Shown here one piece after another: positions 7,608 to 17,800 of a stretch of 64,000 nucleotides of DNA. Under the pieces are notes generated by a model, which saw only the letters and a program-made list of their open reading frames with translations, had not been told where the DNA came from and did no database searches. Within the stretch, counting starts at the first letter, position 1; the number at the start of each line of letters is the position of its first letter. The stretch lies in assembly GCA_964369385.1 (NCBI GenBank), contig CAYJEY010000007.1, forward strand, positions 1-64,000. The letters are read 5' to 3'. The DNA comes from CALVGQ01 sp964369385. GTDB lineage: Bacteria > Bacillota_I > Bacilli_A > Erysipelotrichales > Erysipelotrichaceae. A program made the position numbers and the translations under genes.

Positions 7608-7639
7608 ATTATATCATAAACCTTAAACTTACTTAAAAT
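7608..7639 (-). promoter_or_regulatory. Autoregulatory promoter of the first two-component system
   Basis: On the minus strand, TTTAAG-N4-TTTAAG (7637-7622), 8 bases, then TATAAT (7613-7608). Further TTTAAAC-like units lie upstream to about 7660. Positions 7621-7639 are identical to 5562-5580. Confidence 0.6.
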
Positions 7640-7768
7640 AAGTTTAAAATTCGTTTAAGAATGCAACATGAAATTAATCATTCATCAAGTGCAGGGGTTG
7701 AATTTCAATTTGATTATTCATAATAATAAAACTATTTTTTGAAGACACAGGAAACAAGATAAACAAAT

Positions 7769-7808
7769 AAAAGGTATAGATTTAAGTTTTTTTTAGTCTA
7801 CACCTTTT
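7769..7808 (-). terminator. Terminator after the PepSY lipoprotein gene
   Basis: Arms 7769-7780 and 7797-7808 pair over 12 bases with one mismatch. On the minus strand the stem ends in TTTT followed by ATTTG. It sits 23 bases past the stop codon at 7831. Confidence 0.65.
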
Positions 7809-7830
7809 ATTATTAGTGATTTATTTTTAA

Positions 7831-8643
7831 CTAATCGTCTTGTTCAATATCATACTCCCTAATAGAACCATCAATAGCGTCAATAGTATACTCATACTCT
7901 GTTCTTCCAATGCTCCATTCGACCTCATATTCAGCGCGTCCATCATCGTAGTCAAACTCACATTTCACATACTCTGCATCTTTTTCATTTATGGATGCTG
8001 CAGCAAATGCGATAGACTTTGCTTGATCCTCACTGATATAGTCTTGATTTGTAGCGGTATCTTGTTGAGATGGAGTAGTAGTTGGCTTATTTTCCATGTC
8101 AAAGTCATAACTTCTAACCTCACCACTAATTGCATCAATCTCGTAATCAAACTCAGTACTGTCACTATAAAATTCTACTTCATATTCTGCAATACCATCA
8201 TCTAAATCAAATTTACTAAGTACGAATGAAACTTCATTTTCACTCACTCCGGCATGTTCAAGTGCAATCGCTTTTGCTTGGTCTTCACTGATATAGTCTT
8301 GGTTTGTAGCGTTATCTTGTTGAGCAGGGGTAGTAGTTGGCTTATTTTCCATGTCAAAGTCATAGCTTCTAATCTCACCACTAATCGCATCAATCTCGTA
8401 ATCAAACTCAGTACTGTCACTATAAAATTCTACTTCATATTCTGCAATACCATCATCTAAATCAAATTTACTAAGTACGAATGAAACTTCACTTTCACTC
8501 ACTCCAGCATGTTCAAGTGCAATCGCTTTTGCTTGATCCTCACTGATATAGTCTTGGGTGTTGTTGGAAGTTGATGTACATCCTGTAAGAGTAGCTATAC
8601 AAACTCCTAGGGCTAATAAATTAAATATTTTGTTCATCTTCAT
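7831..8643 (-). CDS. Triple-PepSY domain lipoprotein
   Basis: A 270-residue lipoprotein: lipobox LTGC with the lipidated cysteine at 22, then three PepSY units, each starting DYISEDQAKAIA, at about 31-100, 116-185 and 200-268. The first two units and their linkers are almost identical and form a 255-base DNA duplication; the third has diverged. PepSY domains are found in peptidase propeptides and in small envelope proteins, and are thought to inhibit or bind proteases. Here they stand alone on a lipid anchor outside the membrane. The promoter has the same TTTAAT repeats as the promoter of the neighbouring two-component system, so this protein is probably its target and may report envelope state. 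Confidence 0.85.
   Translation of the reverse strand: MKMNKIFNLLALGVCIATLTGCTSTSNNTQDYISEDQAKAIALEHAGVSESEVSFVLSKFDLDDGIAEYEVEFYSDSTEFDYEIDAISGEIRSYDFDMENKPTTTPAQQDNATNQDYISEDQAKAIALEHAGVSENEVSFVLSKFDLDDGIAEYEVEFYSDSTEFDYEIDAISGEVRSYDFDMENKPTTTPSQQDTATNQDYISEDQAKSIAFAAASINEKDAEYVKCEFDYDDGRAEYEVEWSIGRTEYEYTIDAIDGSIREYDIEQDD
8016..8525. repeat. Tandem 255-base duplication inside the PepSY gene
   Basis: Two adjacent copies, about 8016-8270 and 8271-8525, differ at few positions (for example GGCTTATTTTCCATG recurs exactly 255 bases on). The unit is 85 codons and keeps the frame. It is recent enough for recombination to change the number of domains. Confidence 0.75.
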
Positions 8644-8682
8644 AATGAATTACCTCTCTTTCTTCTTTTGTAGTACAACATT

Positions 8683-8715
8683 ACTATAATGTAGAAAAAT
8701 TAAAGTAAGATTAAA
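8683..8715 (-). promoter_or_regulatory. TTTAAT-repeat promoter of the PepSY gene
   Basis: On the minus strand: TTTAAT (8715-8710), 5 bases, TTTAAT (8704-8699), 10 bases, TATAGT (8688-8683). This is the same geometry as at 10781-10813. It resembles the CiaR arrangement TTTAAG-N5-TTTAAG about 10 bases from the -10 box. Confidence 0.65.
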
Positions 8716-8725
8716 ACATTTAATT

Positions 8726-10078
8726 TTATTTTGGAAATATAACAGTGAATGTACTTCCTACACCCAATTCACTTTGTAATTCAATTTTTGCATGATGTAG
8801 TGTTGCGATTTGTTTTACCATAGAGAGACCTAAACCCATATTTGAATGCTCATTTGAAGTTCTTGAAGTATCTACCTGATAGAATCTTTTCCAAATTCTA
8901 TCTTGATCTTCTTTTGATATGCCAATGCCGTTATCTTTTACAGATAAGATGATATCGTTGTTCTTTTCATATAGTGCAATCTCTACTACACCATTTTCTT
9001 TTCGATATCTAAATGCATTACTTATTAGGTTATTTAGCAGTCGTGCAAACATCGGTTCATCAAATTTGCCTTTAATGTTTGGTGATATTTCATCGTTAAA
9101 TGTAATCCCATCAGGGGCAATCAGTTTTTGTTCCATACATATTTCTTTTGTAAGTTCACTTAAATCAATTTCATTGAACTCAACCTTCTCGATACCACTA
9201 TCTAAACGAGTAAGGTTTAATAAAGCAGATATGAGTTTTGAAGTTTTATAAGCTTGCCTTTGGATTGTATCAAGTGCATCCTGCTTGTCTTCCAATGAAA
9301 TATTTTCTTCAATAGCGTATTCGCACTGTGCTAAAATTACTGCAATTGGCGTTCTTAGTTCATGTGAAACATCTGATGTGAACTGTCGTTCATTCTCAAA
9401 GGATTTTTCTAATCGTTCAAACATATTATCAAATGTATCGGCTAGTTTTTGAATCTCAGGACTCTCATTGTCTAAATTAATACGTAAAGAAAGATTTTCA
9501 TTTTCACTAATTTCATCTGCTGTCTTTACAATTTTATCAATAGGCTTGAACGTTCTTTTTGCAATAAAATAACTAGTGAACGCGCCAAACAGGATTATTA
9601 CAGGAAGTAAGAATAATGCTATTAGTAAAATATTGTTGGTGGCATTTGCTACTGCATCTACTGCAATGACCCCTCTAACCCACATTGGGTGTGCATAGTC
9701 TTCAACAGGTGACAACATGTCATATATATAATATAGTGTATTATCTACTGTTATTTCACTTACCTGTTTATCATTAAAAGGGGGGACAGTAATAAAATAT
9801 TCAGGAAAGCTTCCCGACACAAGTTCGCCTTCTTGTGTATAGATTAAGGTATATACACCTTCTTTAAAGAAATCAATATCGTCTAGGTCAAGTTTTCCAT
9901 CATCAAATTCAAGTTCTTCTGCATTGTTGCTTACAATTTTTGAAAGTTGTGTTTTACTACTTGATAAAACGATATTTTCACTCAAAGAAAACATCAAAGT
10001 CATCAAAATTCCAGCCATGGACAACATAAGTGATGTAGTCCATAAGGTAAGTTTTAATTTTGCTGATATTTTTTTCAT
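8726..10078 (-). CDS. Sensor histidine kinase
   Basis: A 450-residue membrane kinase. Helix 1 is at about 13-33, an outside sensor region at about 34-148, helix 2 at about 149-173, then a HAMP linker. The acceptor is H239 in VSHELRTP. The ATPase domain has N354 (LISNAFRY), DNGIGI at 382-387 and MGLGLSMVK. All the boxes needed for activity are present. Its start overlaps the restored end of the response-regulator gene by four bases (ATGA), so the two are translationally coupled. This matters because that regulator is frameshifted as read. The stimulus is unknown; the co-regulated PepSY lipoprotein hints at envelope sensing. Confidence 0.92.
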   Translation of the reverse strand: MKKISAKLKLTLWTTSLMLSMAGILMTLMFSLSENIVLSSSKTQLSKIVSNNAEELEFDDGKLDLDDIDFFKEGVYTLIYTQEGELVSGSFPEYFITVPPFNDKQVSEITVDNTLYYIYDMLSPVEDYAHPMWVRGVIAVDAVANATNNILLIALFLLPVIILFGAFTSYFIAKRTFKPIDKIVKTADEISENENLSLRINLDNESPEIQKLADTFDNMFERLEKSFENERQFTSDVSHELRTPIAVILAQCEYAIEENISLEDKQDALDTIQRQAYKTSKLISALLNLTRLDSGIEKVEFNEIDLSELTKEICMEQKLIAPDGITFNDEISPNIKGKFDEPMFARLLNNLISNAFRYRKENGVVEIALYEKNNDIILSVKDNGIGISKEDQDRIWKRFYQVDTSRTSNEHSNMGLGLSMVKQIATLHHAKIELQSELGVGSTFTVIFPK

Positions 10079-10750
10079 AAAGCCTCCCTAATGACGTAGC
10101 CACTGCCGCGTACTGTATGAATGAGTTTATTATCAAAATCATTATCAATTTTCTTGCGAAGGTATCTGATATATACATCGACCACATTGGTCCCCCCCTT
10201 CGTATTCGTAACTCCAAATGTGATTTTCGATTTTTTCTCTAGTTAAGACAATTCCAATGTTATGCATCATGTATTTTAAGATTTGATATTCCTTTGCAGA
10301 TAGATTAATGATAGTATCCCCACGTTTTACGATATGAGAACTCATATCCAATGAAAGGTCTGCAACAACCAAAAGGTTTGTGGACGTGCCTGCTTTAAGC
10401 CTTGTCATTACACGTATACGTGCCATGAGTTCATCAAAGGAAAAGGGTTTAATCAAATAATCGTTGGCACCTAAATCAAGACCTTTAACGCGATCTGACA
10501 CAGCATCTTTTGCAGTCAGAAAAATAACGGGTGTATCAATCTGTTTTGTCCGTAATTTTGTAAGAACTTCGTATCCATTCTGTTTAGGCATCATGATATC
10601 AAGGATGATGACATCGTAAACTGTATTCAAAATGAAGTCCAGAGCTTCCTCTCCATCAAAACAACTATCTACAACATAACCATCAGACATGAGCTTTTTT
10701 GTGATAATTTTATTCATATCTTTTTCATCTTCAGCAAGTAGTATTCTCAT
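10075..10750 (-). pseudogene. OmpR-family response regulator with a frameshift in a G7 run
   Basis: The receiver domain is intact (D51 in ILDIMMP, T79, K101 in IKPF) and so is most of the winged-helix domain, up to IWSYEYEGG. As read, the frame then runs out at 10145 with an unrelated tail. Dropping one G from the run at 10192-10198 restores TNVVDVYIRYLRKKI and the typical end VRGSGYVIREAL, stopping at 10075 in the usual ATGA overlap with the kinase gene. The C-terminal half of the recognition domain would otherwise be lost. A sequencing error in the homopolymer is the simplest reading; phase variation or true inactivation are alternatives. The promoter has TTTAAT repeats typical of autoregulation. 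Confidence 0.8.
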
Positions 10751-10780
10751 ATAAAAGTTCCCCTTAGATTTTTCAATTAT

Positions 10781-10813
10781 ATTATACTATACAATTATTA
10801 AAGCTTGATTAAA
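10781..10813 (-). promoter_or_regulatory. TTTAAT-repeat promoter of the second two-component system
   Basis: On the minus strand: TTTAAT (10813-10808), 5 bases, TTTAAT (10802-10797), 10 bases, TATAAT (10786-10781). The architecture is identical to that before the PepSY lipoprotein gene. Confidence 0.65.
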
Positions 10814-10973
10814 ACCCTTATCTCAAAGAATATACTGATGGAAAGATTGAACTGTGCTAATTATTAGATCACAAAAGGTAGGATAAGCAACGACAATATG
10901 ATATGATAAAGTTAACTAGGGATAACAAATTAATGAGTAATTGAAATAACTTAAGATTAAAGGATGGGATTTT

Positions 10974-11771
10974 ATGAGTTTAATTACATTTTTTCAAGAA
11001 TGCATCAAGCCATATAAACTAAGGGGAGCAGGAATAATTAATCCAATAAAGACTTCAATTATAAATGAGAACCTTAGTTGTATTAGGCAAAATGACGTTA
11101 ACCTGTTTATATATACGAAAAACAACACATCAATTGCAATTGATGCTGGATATAAAAATGACTTAAATCTACTTAGTGAGCTTGAAGAATTGAATATTAA
11201 GAATGAAGGTATACAGTCAGTATTTATAACACATGGCGATATTGACCATGTGGGCGGATTACTTTCAAAAGAGCGATTTGCACCAAAGGCATGTGTTTAT
11301 ATTCATGAATTTGAAGAAGATATGATTCTTGGTAGAGAGAAGCGATTCAAGTTTGGTATTTTCAAGCTCAAAAATCCTGTAATTTTTGAGGGTCGATATA
11401 CTAAACTAATAGATAAAGAAGTGATAGAAATATCAGGTATTAAGATTGAATGTTTTCATACACCAGGGCATACAAGGGGACATAGTTGCTATTTAGTAGA
11501 TGACCGTTATTTATTTACAGGGGATAGTATTGCAGTAAATGAAAATGGAGGCTATTGTTTTTTCGATTTTTACAATATGAATACTAAAGAGAACATTGCT
11601 TCATTGAACTATTTAAAAACTACAATAGAGGATAAAAATATAGAGGTGTTCACATCACATAATGGGACACAAGAGGCAAAGAGGGCATTTTTAAATATCA
11701 ACAAAGTTGCAAAAGGCACTAAGAAATTGCCGTTTGATAGTGCTGCGCCTCATGACCCCTTTGTAAAATAG
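10974..11771 (+). CDS. MBL-fold metallo-hydrolase
   Basis: A 265-residue cytosolic protein with the full metallo-beta-lactamase fold signature. THGDIDHVGG supplies H87, D89, D91 and H92; HTPGHTRGH supplies H166; FTGDS supplies the bridging D184; and SHNG supplies H229. These would hold two metal ions. The family includes glyoxalase II, lactonases, and RNA- or phosphonate-cleaving enzymes; the sequence does not tell which. It stands alone, with a promoter region upstream and a strong terminator downstream, and faces away from the second two-component system. A substrate cannot be assigned. Confidence 0.88.
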   Translation: MSLITFFQECIKPYKLRGAGIINPIKTSIINENLSCIRQNDVNLFIYTKNNTSIAIDAGYKNDLNLLSELEELNIKNEGIQSVFITHGDIDHVGGLLSKERFAPKACVYIHEFEEDMILGREKRFKFGIFKLKNPVIFEGRYTKLIDKEVIEISGIKIECFHTPGHTRGHSCYLVDDRYLFTGDSIAVNENGGYCFFDFYNMNTKENIASLNYLKTTIEDKNIEVFTSHNGTQEAKRAFLNINKVAKGTKKLPFDSAAPHDPFVK

Positions 11772-11790
11772 ATTAAAGAAAATAGTAAAA

Positions 11791-11825
11791 TGAGGTAATA
11801 CTACATGTAGTACTACCTCATTTTT
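11791..11825. terminator. Terminator after the MBL hydrolase gene
   Basis: TGAGGTA and TACCTCA flank an inner palindrome (TACTACATGTAGTA), with T5 on the right and A4 on the left. It can end the hydrolase transcript and perhaps also the convergent ABC operon. Confidence 0.85.
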
Positions 11826-11977
11826 ATGGAGTTCTCTTGAATACATATGGTTAAACACTAGGCAAGTTACTTGGAGATTGAAAACTACTAATAGAATGCT
11901 TTTTTAATACTCTATTTTGCTAAGTAAAGTAGATCTAAAAAAGTAAACTTTGCAGAATTAAAACTGCTAAAGGAGCT

Positions 11978-13606
11978 TTAATTCATAATATCTTTCTTTG
12001 TGAAGAAGTAATGACCAATGGTGCTGATGGCTAGTCCAAATAGAGTCATTGTAAATGCACCAATTTGTAAGTTTAAATTGATGCCTTGTCCCCAAAAACT
12101 ATTACTTAAATCAGGTATTAGGCGAAGCAGACCTACATTCAAATAAGGTAAGAAGGTATATTGCATTATATTTGTATTTGCCAATATTGCACTGAGTGGG
12201 GCGGCAACACTATATAACATCATGATAAAACCTACTGTGAACACAGTACTTTTAGTGAGTGTTGAACAAGTCATAAGCAAACCTACAATAACTACAAGAC
12301 CACCGAGAGACACAATAATTTCTCCGAATAGGTAGCTAAAATAATTTTGAATGACAACGGATTCATTTGTGATTGAGGCAACATCAATCGAGTAACTATT
12401 AAACCCAAACATAAGGCCACTTACAAACATACTAAGTAAAGTGCTCAATAGAATGAGCGATAATCCACTTAGAATTAGCATACTCATTTTTGCAAGAAAA
12501 ATTTTACTTCTGCTTACAGGTCTTGCGACTAACATGCGAATTGTTCCATGGCTATATTCACTTGCAATGGTTCCACCACCAATGAAAATGAGTAAACCAC
12601 AAACTAAAATTACTATGACTTCACTTGAATAATATACACTTTGTCTTGCATCAAATTCGATTCCTAGTGCGGGTTGGTTGACTTCTAGTGAGAATTCTAG
12701 GAGTGCAATTCGCTCACTTCGTTGATTCTTCTTAATTTCTACGGATTTAACATAATCTTCATAAGTGTCAAAATTACTCACACCGTAGTGGTAGAATGAA
12801 CTTTCAGTAATGATAGTTTCATTTAATTGGGCATTAATATATTGCATTTCTAAAAGTGTGTTGCTCTTCCAATTAGTAGCATCATATGCAATCTGGTCAT
12901 CAATGCGAGTTTGAAGAATATCATTGTCGCCCATTAGATTTTTGATGGATGATTCAAAGCTGCGAATATCTAATTGATTTGATTCAGTAGAATCCTCTAA
13001 TTGAAGTTTATTAATTTGTTGTTGCTGAATTTCAATCCTCTCTAAGTTCCACTCAATATAGAGAGCTAAGGCCTTTTGGTAATCACTTTCTAGAATGATT
13101 GTTTCGTATTCTTCATTGATGAGTGCATAATCATTAATCTTCATTTGGATTTCTTCCAATGTAAGTGTTTCTGTTGTTGCTAAATCATCGTGATGATAGT
13201 TATATCCATAATCCAAAATATCTTGAAGATCGACTCCATCAACTATAAGCTGCATGTATTGCATCGTCACTTGGTTGAGTTTGTATTCATCGATGAGTAA
13301 TCTTCGCCAATCAGAAGTTTCAAGTGAGATATCTTTGGCCATTATTAAGTAAGATTCCTCTACTAAATAGTTAATTCTTCTGATTTCCTCTGATAGGGAG
13401 GAGGGAGTTTTGGCTAATTCTTCTTGAACTAACTGCAAAGAATGATGAGTTTCTACATAATCAATTTGTGAACTCTCCTGTTCAGATTGAATTTTTAACC
13501 CGACAGGAATAATCATTGCACATAAGAGAATGCACCCAATCGCAATTAAAACACCAATATGTTTAAATTGTTTTATGATTTCATTTTTTAGTAGTTTTAT
13601 AAACAT
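11978..13606 (-). CDS. ABC-2 type transporter permease with large extracytoplasmic region
   Basis: A 542-residue membrane protein. Helix 1 is at about 16-36, followed by some 280 residues that are hydrophilic and rich in Glu, Gln and Leu (likely coiled coil), then about five helices in the last 230 residues. The stretch ASEYSHGTIRMLVARPVSR after the second helix is the typical coupling-helix sequence of ABC-2 permeases. The preceding gene, 10 bases upstream, encodes its ATPase. Such pairs export antibiotics, peptides or lipids, or act in resistance (BcrAB-like). The long insert before the coupling region is the main distinctive feature. The substrate is unknown. Confidence 0.85.
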   Translation of the reverse strand: MFIKLLKNEIIKQFKHIGVLIAIGCILLCAMIIPVGLKIQSEQESSQIDYVETHHSLQLVQEELAKTPSSLSEEIRRINYLVEESYLIMAKDISLETSDWRRLLIDEYKLNQVTMQYMQLIVDGVDLQDILDYGYNYHHDDLATTETLTLEEIQMKINDYALINEEYETIILESDYQKALALYIEWNLERIEIQQQQINKLQLEDSTESNQLDIRSFESSIKNLMGDNDILQTRIDDQIAYDATNWKSNTLLEMQYINAQLNETIITESSFYHYGVSNFDTYEDYVKSVEIKKNQRSERIALLEFSLEVNQPALGIEFDARQSVYYSSEVIVILVCGLLIFIGGGTIASEYSHGTIRMLVARPVSRSKIFLAKMSMLILSGLSLILLSTLLSMFVSGLMFGFNSYSIDVASITNESVVIQNYFSYLFGEIIVSLGGLVVIVGLLMTCSTLTKSTVFTVGFIMMLYSVAAPLSAILANTNIMQYTFLPYLNVGLLRLIPDLSNSFWGQGINLNLQIGAFTMTLFGLAISTIGHYFFTKKDIMN

Positions 13607-13616
13607 ATGATCACCT

Positions 13617-14342
13617 TTATCTAATTTGGTTTTTAGAACCTTGTGTTTTTTCCATGTAATACTGTTCTAACTCACCTTCTTCAAAATCATCTTTATGTCC
13701 CTCAAAAATAATTTTTCCGTTGTCAATGATACAAAATTTATTACAAACTAATTCCATTTCACCTAAGATATGACTGGAGATGAGTACTCCAGTTTTTTCT
13801 TTGTGTGCTAAATTTTTAATCATTTCGCGAAGTTCAATGATACCCATTGGATCTAAACCGTTTGTAGGCTCATCTAATATGAGTAGTTTTGGACGATGTA
13901 ATAAAGCTTGTGCAATACCAAGCCGTTGTTTCATACCAAGGGAATATTTTTTCACTTTATCGTGGATGCGATTCTCTAACTTAACAAGGCGGACAACATG
14001 TTGAATACGCTCTTTCGTAATACCTGAATGCATATTCGCACAAATCACTAGATTATCATAACCACTTAAATACGGATACATTTCTGGATTTTCGATTACA
14101 GCTCCGATGTATTGTAAAGCTTGGTCATGATGATGACTTAAATCAATGTTGTTAACTAAGATGTGACCTGAATTAATATTATACAAACCGGTAATCATCT
14201 TAATTAGAGTTGTTTTTCCAGCTCCATTGGGGCCAAGAAAACCAAGAATATCTCCCTGTTCAATGGATAGGCTTATATCTTCAATAATTGTTTTGCCTCC
14301 GATTACTTTTTTAACATTTTGAACATCAAGAATTTTTACCAT
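13617..14342 (-). CDS. ABC transporter ATP-binding protein (BcrA-like)
   Basis: A 241-residue ATPase. Walker A GPNGAGKTT is at 37-45, the signature is YSLGMKQRLGIAQALL, Walker B is LLILDEPTNGLDP, and the switch histidine lies in SSHILGEM. This is the CcmA/BcrA group that works with ABC-2 permeases, and the permease gene follows after 10 bases. GAGGGG precedes the ATG at 14342. The promoter can be drawn at 14401-14430. No regulator is adjacent, so induction cannot be read from context. Confidence 0.92.
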   Translation of the reverse strand: MVKILDVQNVKKVIGGKTIIEDISLSIEQGDILGFLGPNGAGKTTLIKMITGLYNINSGHILVNNIDLSHHHDQALQYIGAVIENPEMYPYLSGYDNLVICANMHSGITKERIQHVVRLVKLENRIHDKVKKYSLGMKQRLGIAQALLHRPKLLILDEPTNGLDPMGIIELREMIKNLAHKEKTGVLISSHILGEMELVCNKFCIIDNGKIIFEGHKDDFEEGELEQYYMEKTQGSKNQIR

Positions 14343-14893
14343 CTTATCCCCTCATTTCATTGTGAAAAATATAAATAAAATAATATTAAGTATTATGTTA
14401 ATTATACGATTTAATTCTATTATCGCACAATTTTTATAAAGTAAACATATTAAAATTAAGTTCAAAGTGACTACATTTCTAAACACCATCAATAAAACAA
14501 ATAATTCATAACTTATATGAAAAACATAGTGGACGATAAGTGCTTAAGTGAAATTTATTTGGCTTTTTTTCATGTTTCAATAGTAGCAAAAATAAAAACA
14601 AATTAGTCTAAAAATTTATTTTTTCAAAATCGGACTAAATATATAAATCCATATAAGTTAAACTTTTCCAGTTACAAATATTATCATTTATAACTGAATA
14701 ATATGTTGTTTTCCATATATTGTATGCAAATTACATAGTTGGAAAATATTACTAGAAAAAAGCGTTGTATCGCAATTGATTCCAATATTGAGGCATGGTA
14801 AACTCGTTTTCGGTATAGACGAATATTCTGTATTTATTCAAAAAAATATTGTAAATATGATCTACCGCAAAAAGAAATGAGAGGGATAAAAGC
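14343..14893. other. 551-base intergenic region with divergent promoters
   Basis: No gene is seen. A minus-strand promoter for the ABC genes reads TTGTGC (14430-14425), 18 bases, TATAAT (14406-14401). The rest is very AT-rich. It contains TTTTCCA (near 14665) and TGGAAAA (near 14740) as a long-range inverted pair. The plus-strand promoter of the surface-protein gene must lie here, but I cannot place it with confidence; GTAAATATGATCT near 14855 is one option. Confidence 0.5.
14401..14430 (-). promoter_or_regulatory. Promoter of the ABC exporter genes
   Basis: TTGTGC, 18 bases, TATAAT read on the minus strand, about 60 bases before the ATG at 14342. Confidence 0.45.
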
Positions 14894-17800
14894 ATGAAAC
14901 TATTTGACTACAACTTTAAAATATTTAGGAAAGCACTTATAATTTTATTAGTTGGAACACTGTGTTTTCAGGTGATTAATTTGCCAGTTGATGCGAATGA
15001 ATCAACTACGCAAACATCAGAAGAAACACAAGAAGTAACGAGTCATGAAACAACAAGCACGATATCTAACACAACAATTGAAGTTAGTGATAGTAATGCA
15101 CTGCACACGCAAACAACACAAAATAGCGGGAGTAGTGAGGATACAAGCACTACATCTAAGCCGACAACTGAGGGGAGTGATAGTAATGAGCAACATGTAC
15201 AAACAACACAAAGTGCTGGAAGTACTGCTCTGTCAAGCACAACCTCTACACAAACTGAAACAACATTGAGTGAAGATGCACTAAGTACACAAACAACTAC
15301 ACAGGTACAGGAACTACAGACTGAAGGTTTCTCGTTTCATTCAGATGAAATAAGAGGAAGTGGAACTGCATCTGATCCTTATGTCATGACTGCAGGTGAA
15401 ACCAAAACAGTCACGTATAACTTTGGATATGCACCAGATAAACGTGAACATACTGTGTTGCGTTTTTTCATGAATACTACCGCTGGTGTGTCATCATCTG
15501 TTGCTAAATTTTCATCACCAGATGGAAGATATGTAGGTGTAGGTTTTACGAACATGTTTTTACACTATGCTTACGATGAAGAAGATACAAAAGCAACAGT
15601 TGTAGTTGAGGCAAAAGAAGCAGGTATTATCGAACTAAGATTTGAACACAATTATACGGTAACTTCAATTTATGTTGTAGTAGAAGATGATAGACCTAGT
15701 GATGAGGTAATCCCTCAACCATCTGAAGATGGTATTGAACCGGGAACAGTATCTATTGATAAGAAATCTGCATGGGTTGATTCGACTAAAGGTCAAGCAG
15801 ATATTACTTTCGCACTATCAGGGATACCCGTGGAGACAGGAACTGATGTTATCATTGTATTGGACCGCTCAGGAAGTATGGTAGAAAATCCAACTAACTG
15901 GGAAACGGCAAAATCATCAGTAAATACATTAATTGATGGCCTATTAGTAGAAGGTGCAAACAACCGTATAGCTTTTGTCCCGTTTACCGGAGAAGGAGAG
16001 GCTTATGACCCCAATACGTATGAGCTAGATGTTGTTGGAAGTAGAGCTTTTACTTATGATGCAACAAGTTTAAAGCAATATATCACCAATATGGAAGCAA
16101 TAGGCGGAACAAACTATACTTCTGCTCTTACAAAAGCGCTTGAATATGCACATGAAACTACAGGAAACGGAAGAGCACTTCATGTAATTATGATTTCTGA
16201 TGGGCAACCAGGAATTAGTGGAAATGGAACAGGAGATACGAAGTGGAATGGGACTATCCAAGCAGCAGAATTAGAAGAGCTTGGAGCAGTAGTTCATACT
16301 GTAGCGATTAATGTAGGTGGTGTAATTTCAGAAAGTGGGCAAAACCTTCTGAATAATAAGATCAAATCTACTGAAGGACTTTACTTTATTTTGAATGATG
16401 TAGGAGAATTGTCACAAGTATTGGATCAAATAGAAGATCAGATTAAATTTGCTGCAACAGATGCAGTATTAACTGATGTTATTTCAGAAGAATTTGAAAT
16501 CGATATGGCAAGGTTTCCAGATGGAGTACTTCCAGAGGGAATTACTATTGAAGGTAATACTGTAACAGTAGATATTGGAACGATCAGCTCTGATGAAAAG
16601 ACTGTTACAATTCCAATTAAGTTGAAAGATTTATCGCTTGCCGAAGGAATATACCAAACAAATGATTCTGCCAAGTTAAATTATATTGATGTAGACGGAA
16701 ATCCAGCTAAGAAAGATGATACAACACCTATCGATAATCCTGATATTGAAAAACCAAGCTTACCAGTAGGTAAAGGTTATATCAGTATTGAATACTATCT
16801 TGTGAATGATAGTGGTCAGTTTATAAATGTAGATGGTATTGTAGTTTCAAAAGAATTTGCCGTGAAATTTATACGTGAGTTTGCGCATGAGGGATCAACG
16901 AAGTTAAATATGGGAACATATACAGTGAATGGAGACGATTTTCTTCCAGTAGGTTATGAGATATATACTGAAAGTTTAAGTTTTCCAGTAAGTTATTCTC
17001 GAGATATCACAGATGTTGAAGTAATGCATACAGTTCAATTTTTAGTGACTGAGGCACCGATTGTAGAGTATACGATTCAATATTTTGATGAAAATGAAAC
17101 TCAGTTCACAGAACTATCGCCAACAACATATATTGTAGGTGAAACAACGCACTTACCACAAGCAATGGATATGGACAAGCTTAGGCCTGGTTACGAATTC
17201 TTAGGATGGACAATCACGAATATGCCAGAGGATGTGGATTATAAAACAGAGATATCGAATACGCAAACGGGAAATCAAATATTCTATGCAAACTGGCAAA
17301 GGGATTTGAGTCAGTGGCATACATTAAACTACCGAGTAGAGTATTATGTAAATAATGAAATGGATAGTAGTAAAGATGTTGTAGGTGAAGAAGTATTAAC
17401 TTCAGTTACAGCAGTCAATGTAAGTAATGCAGAAATCGAAAAATCATTTGATGGATACCTTGTTGATTATTATAGTATTAATGGTGAGCGAGTAAGTGAG
17501 TTACCAAAAACAGTAACAGATGAAGCTATTATTCGAGTGTATTATGTGGATGATTTATCAAAACAACTAAGCGTATCTGCAACAGGGTATGAAGGAGTAT
17601 ACGATGGGAATGCACACGATGTACTTGTAGGGTTGCCAAGTGCTACAAGTAAAGATGGGTCAACATTAATTGGAGAACCAACTTTCTATGTAAGTAATAG
17701 TTTAAATGGAGAATATGTGCCATTAGCGGATTTCGATATGTTGACACTGAAGAATGTTGAAGACAAGGTAAGCATCTATGTAAAAGCAGAACTTGAAGGA

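Noticed and set aside
15017..15269. Several short frames on both strands in the Ser/Thr-rich stalk of the VWA protein
   Set aside because: Low-complexity ACA/ACT codons keep all frames open; the real frame continues a signal peptide and domains.
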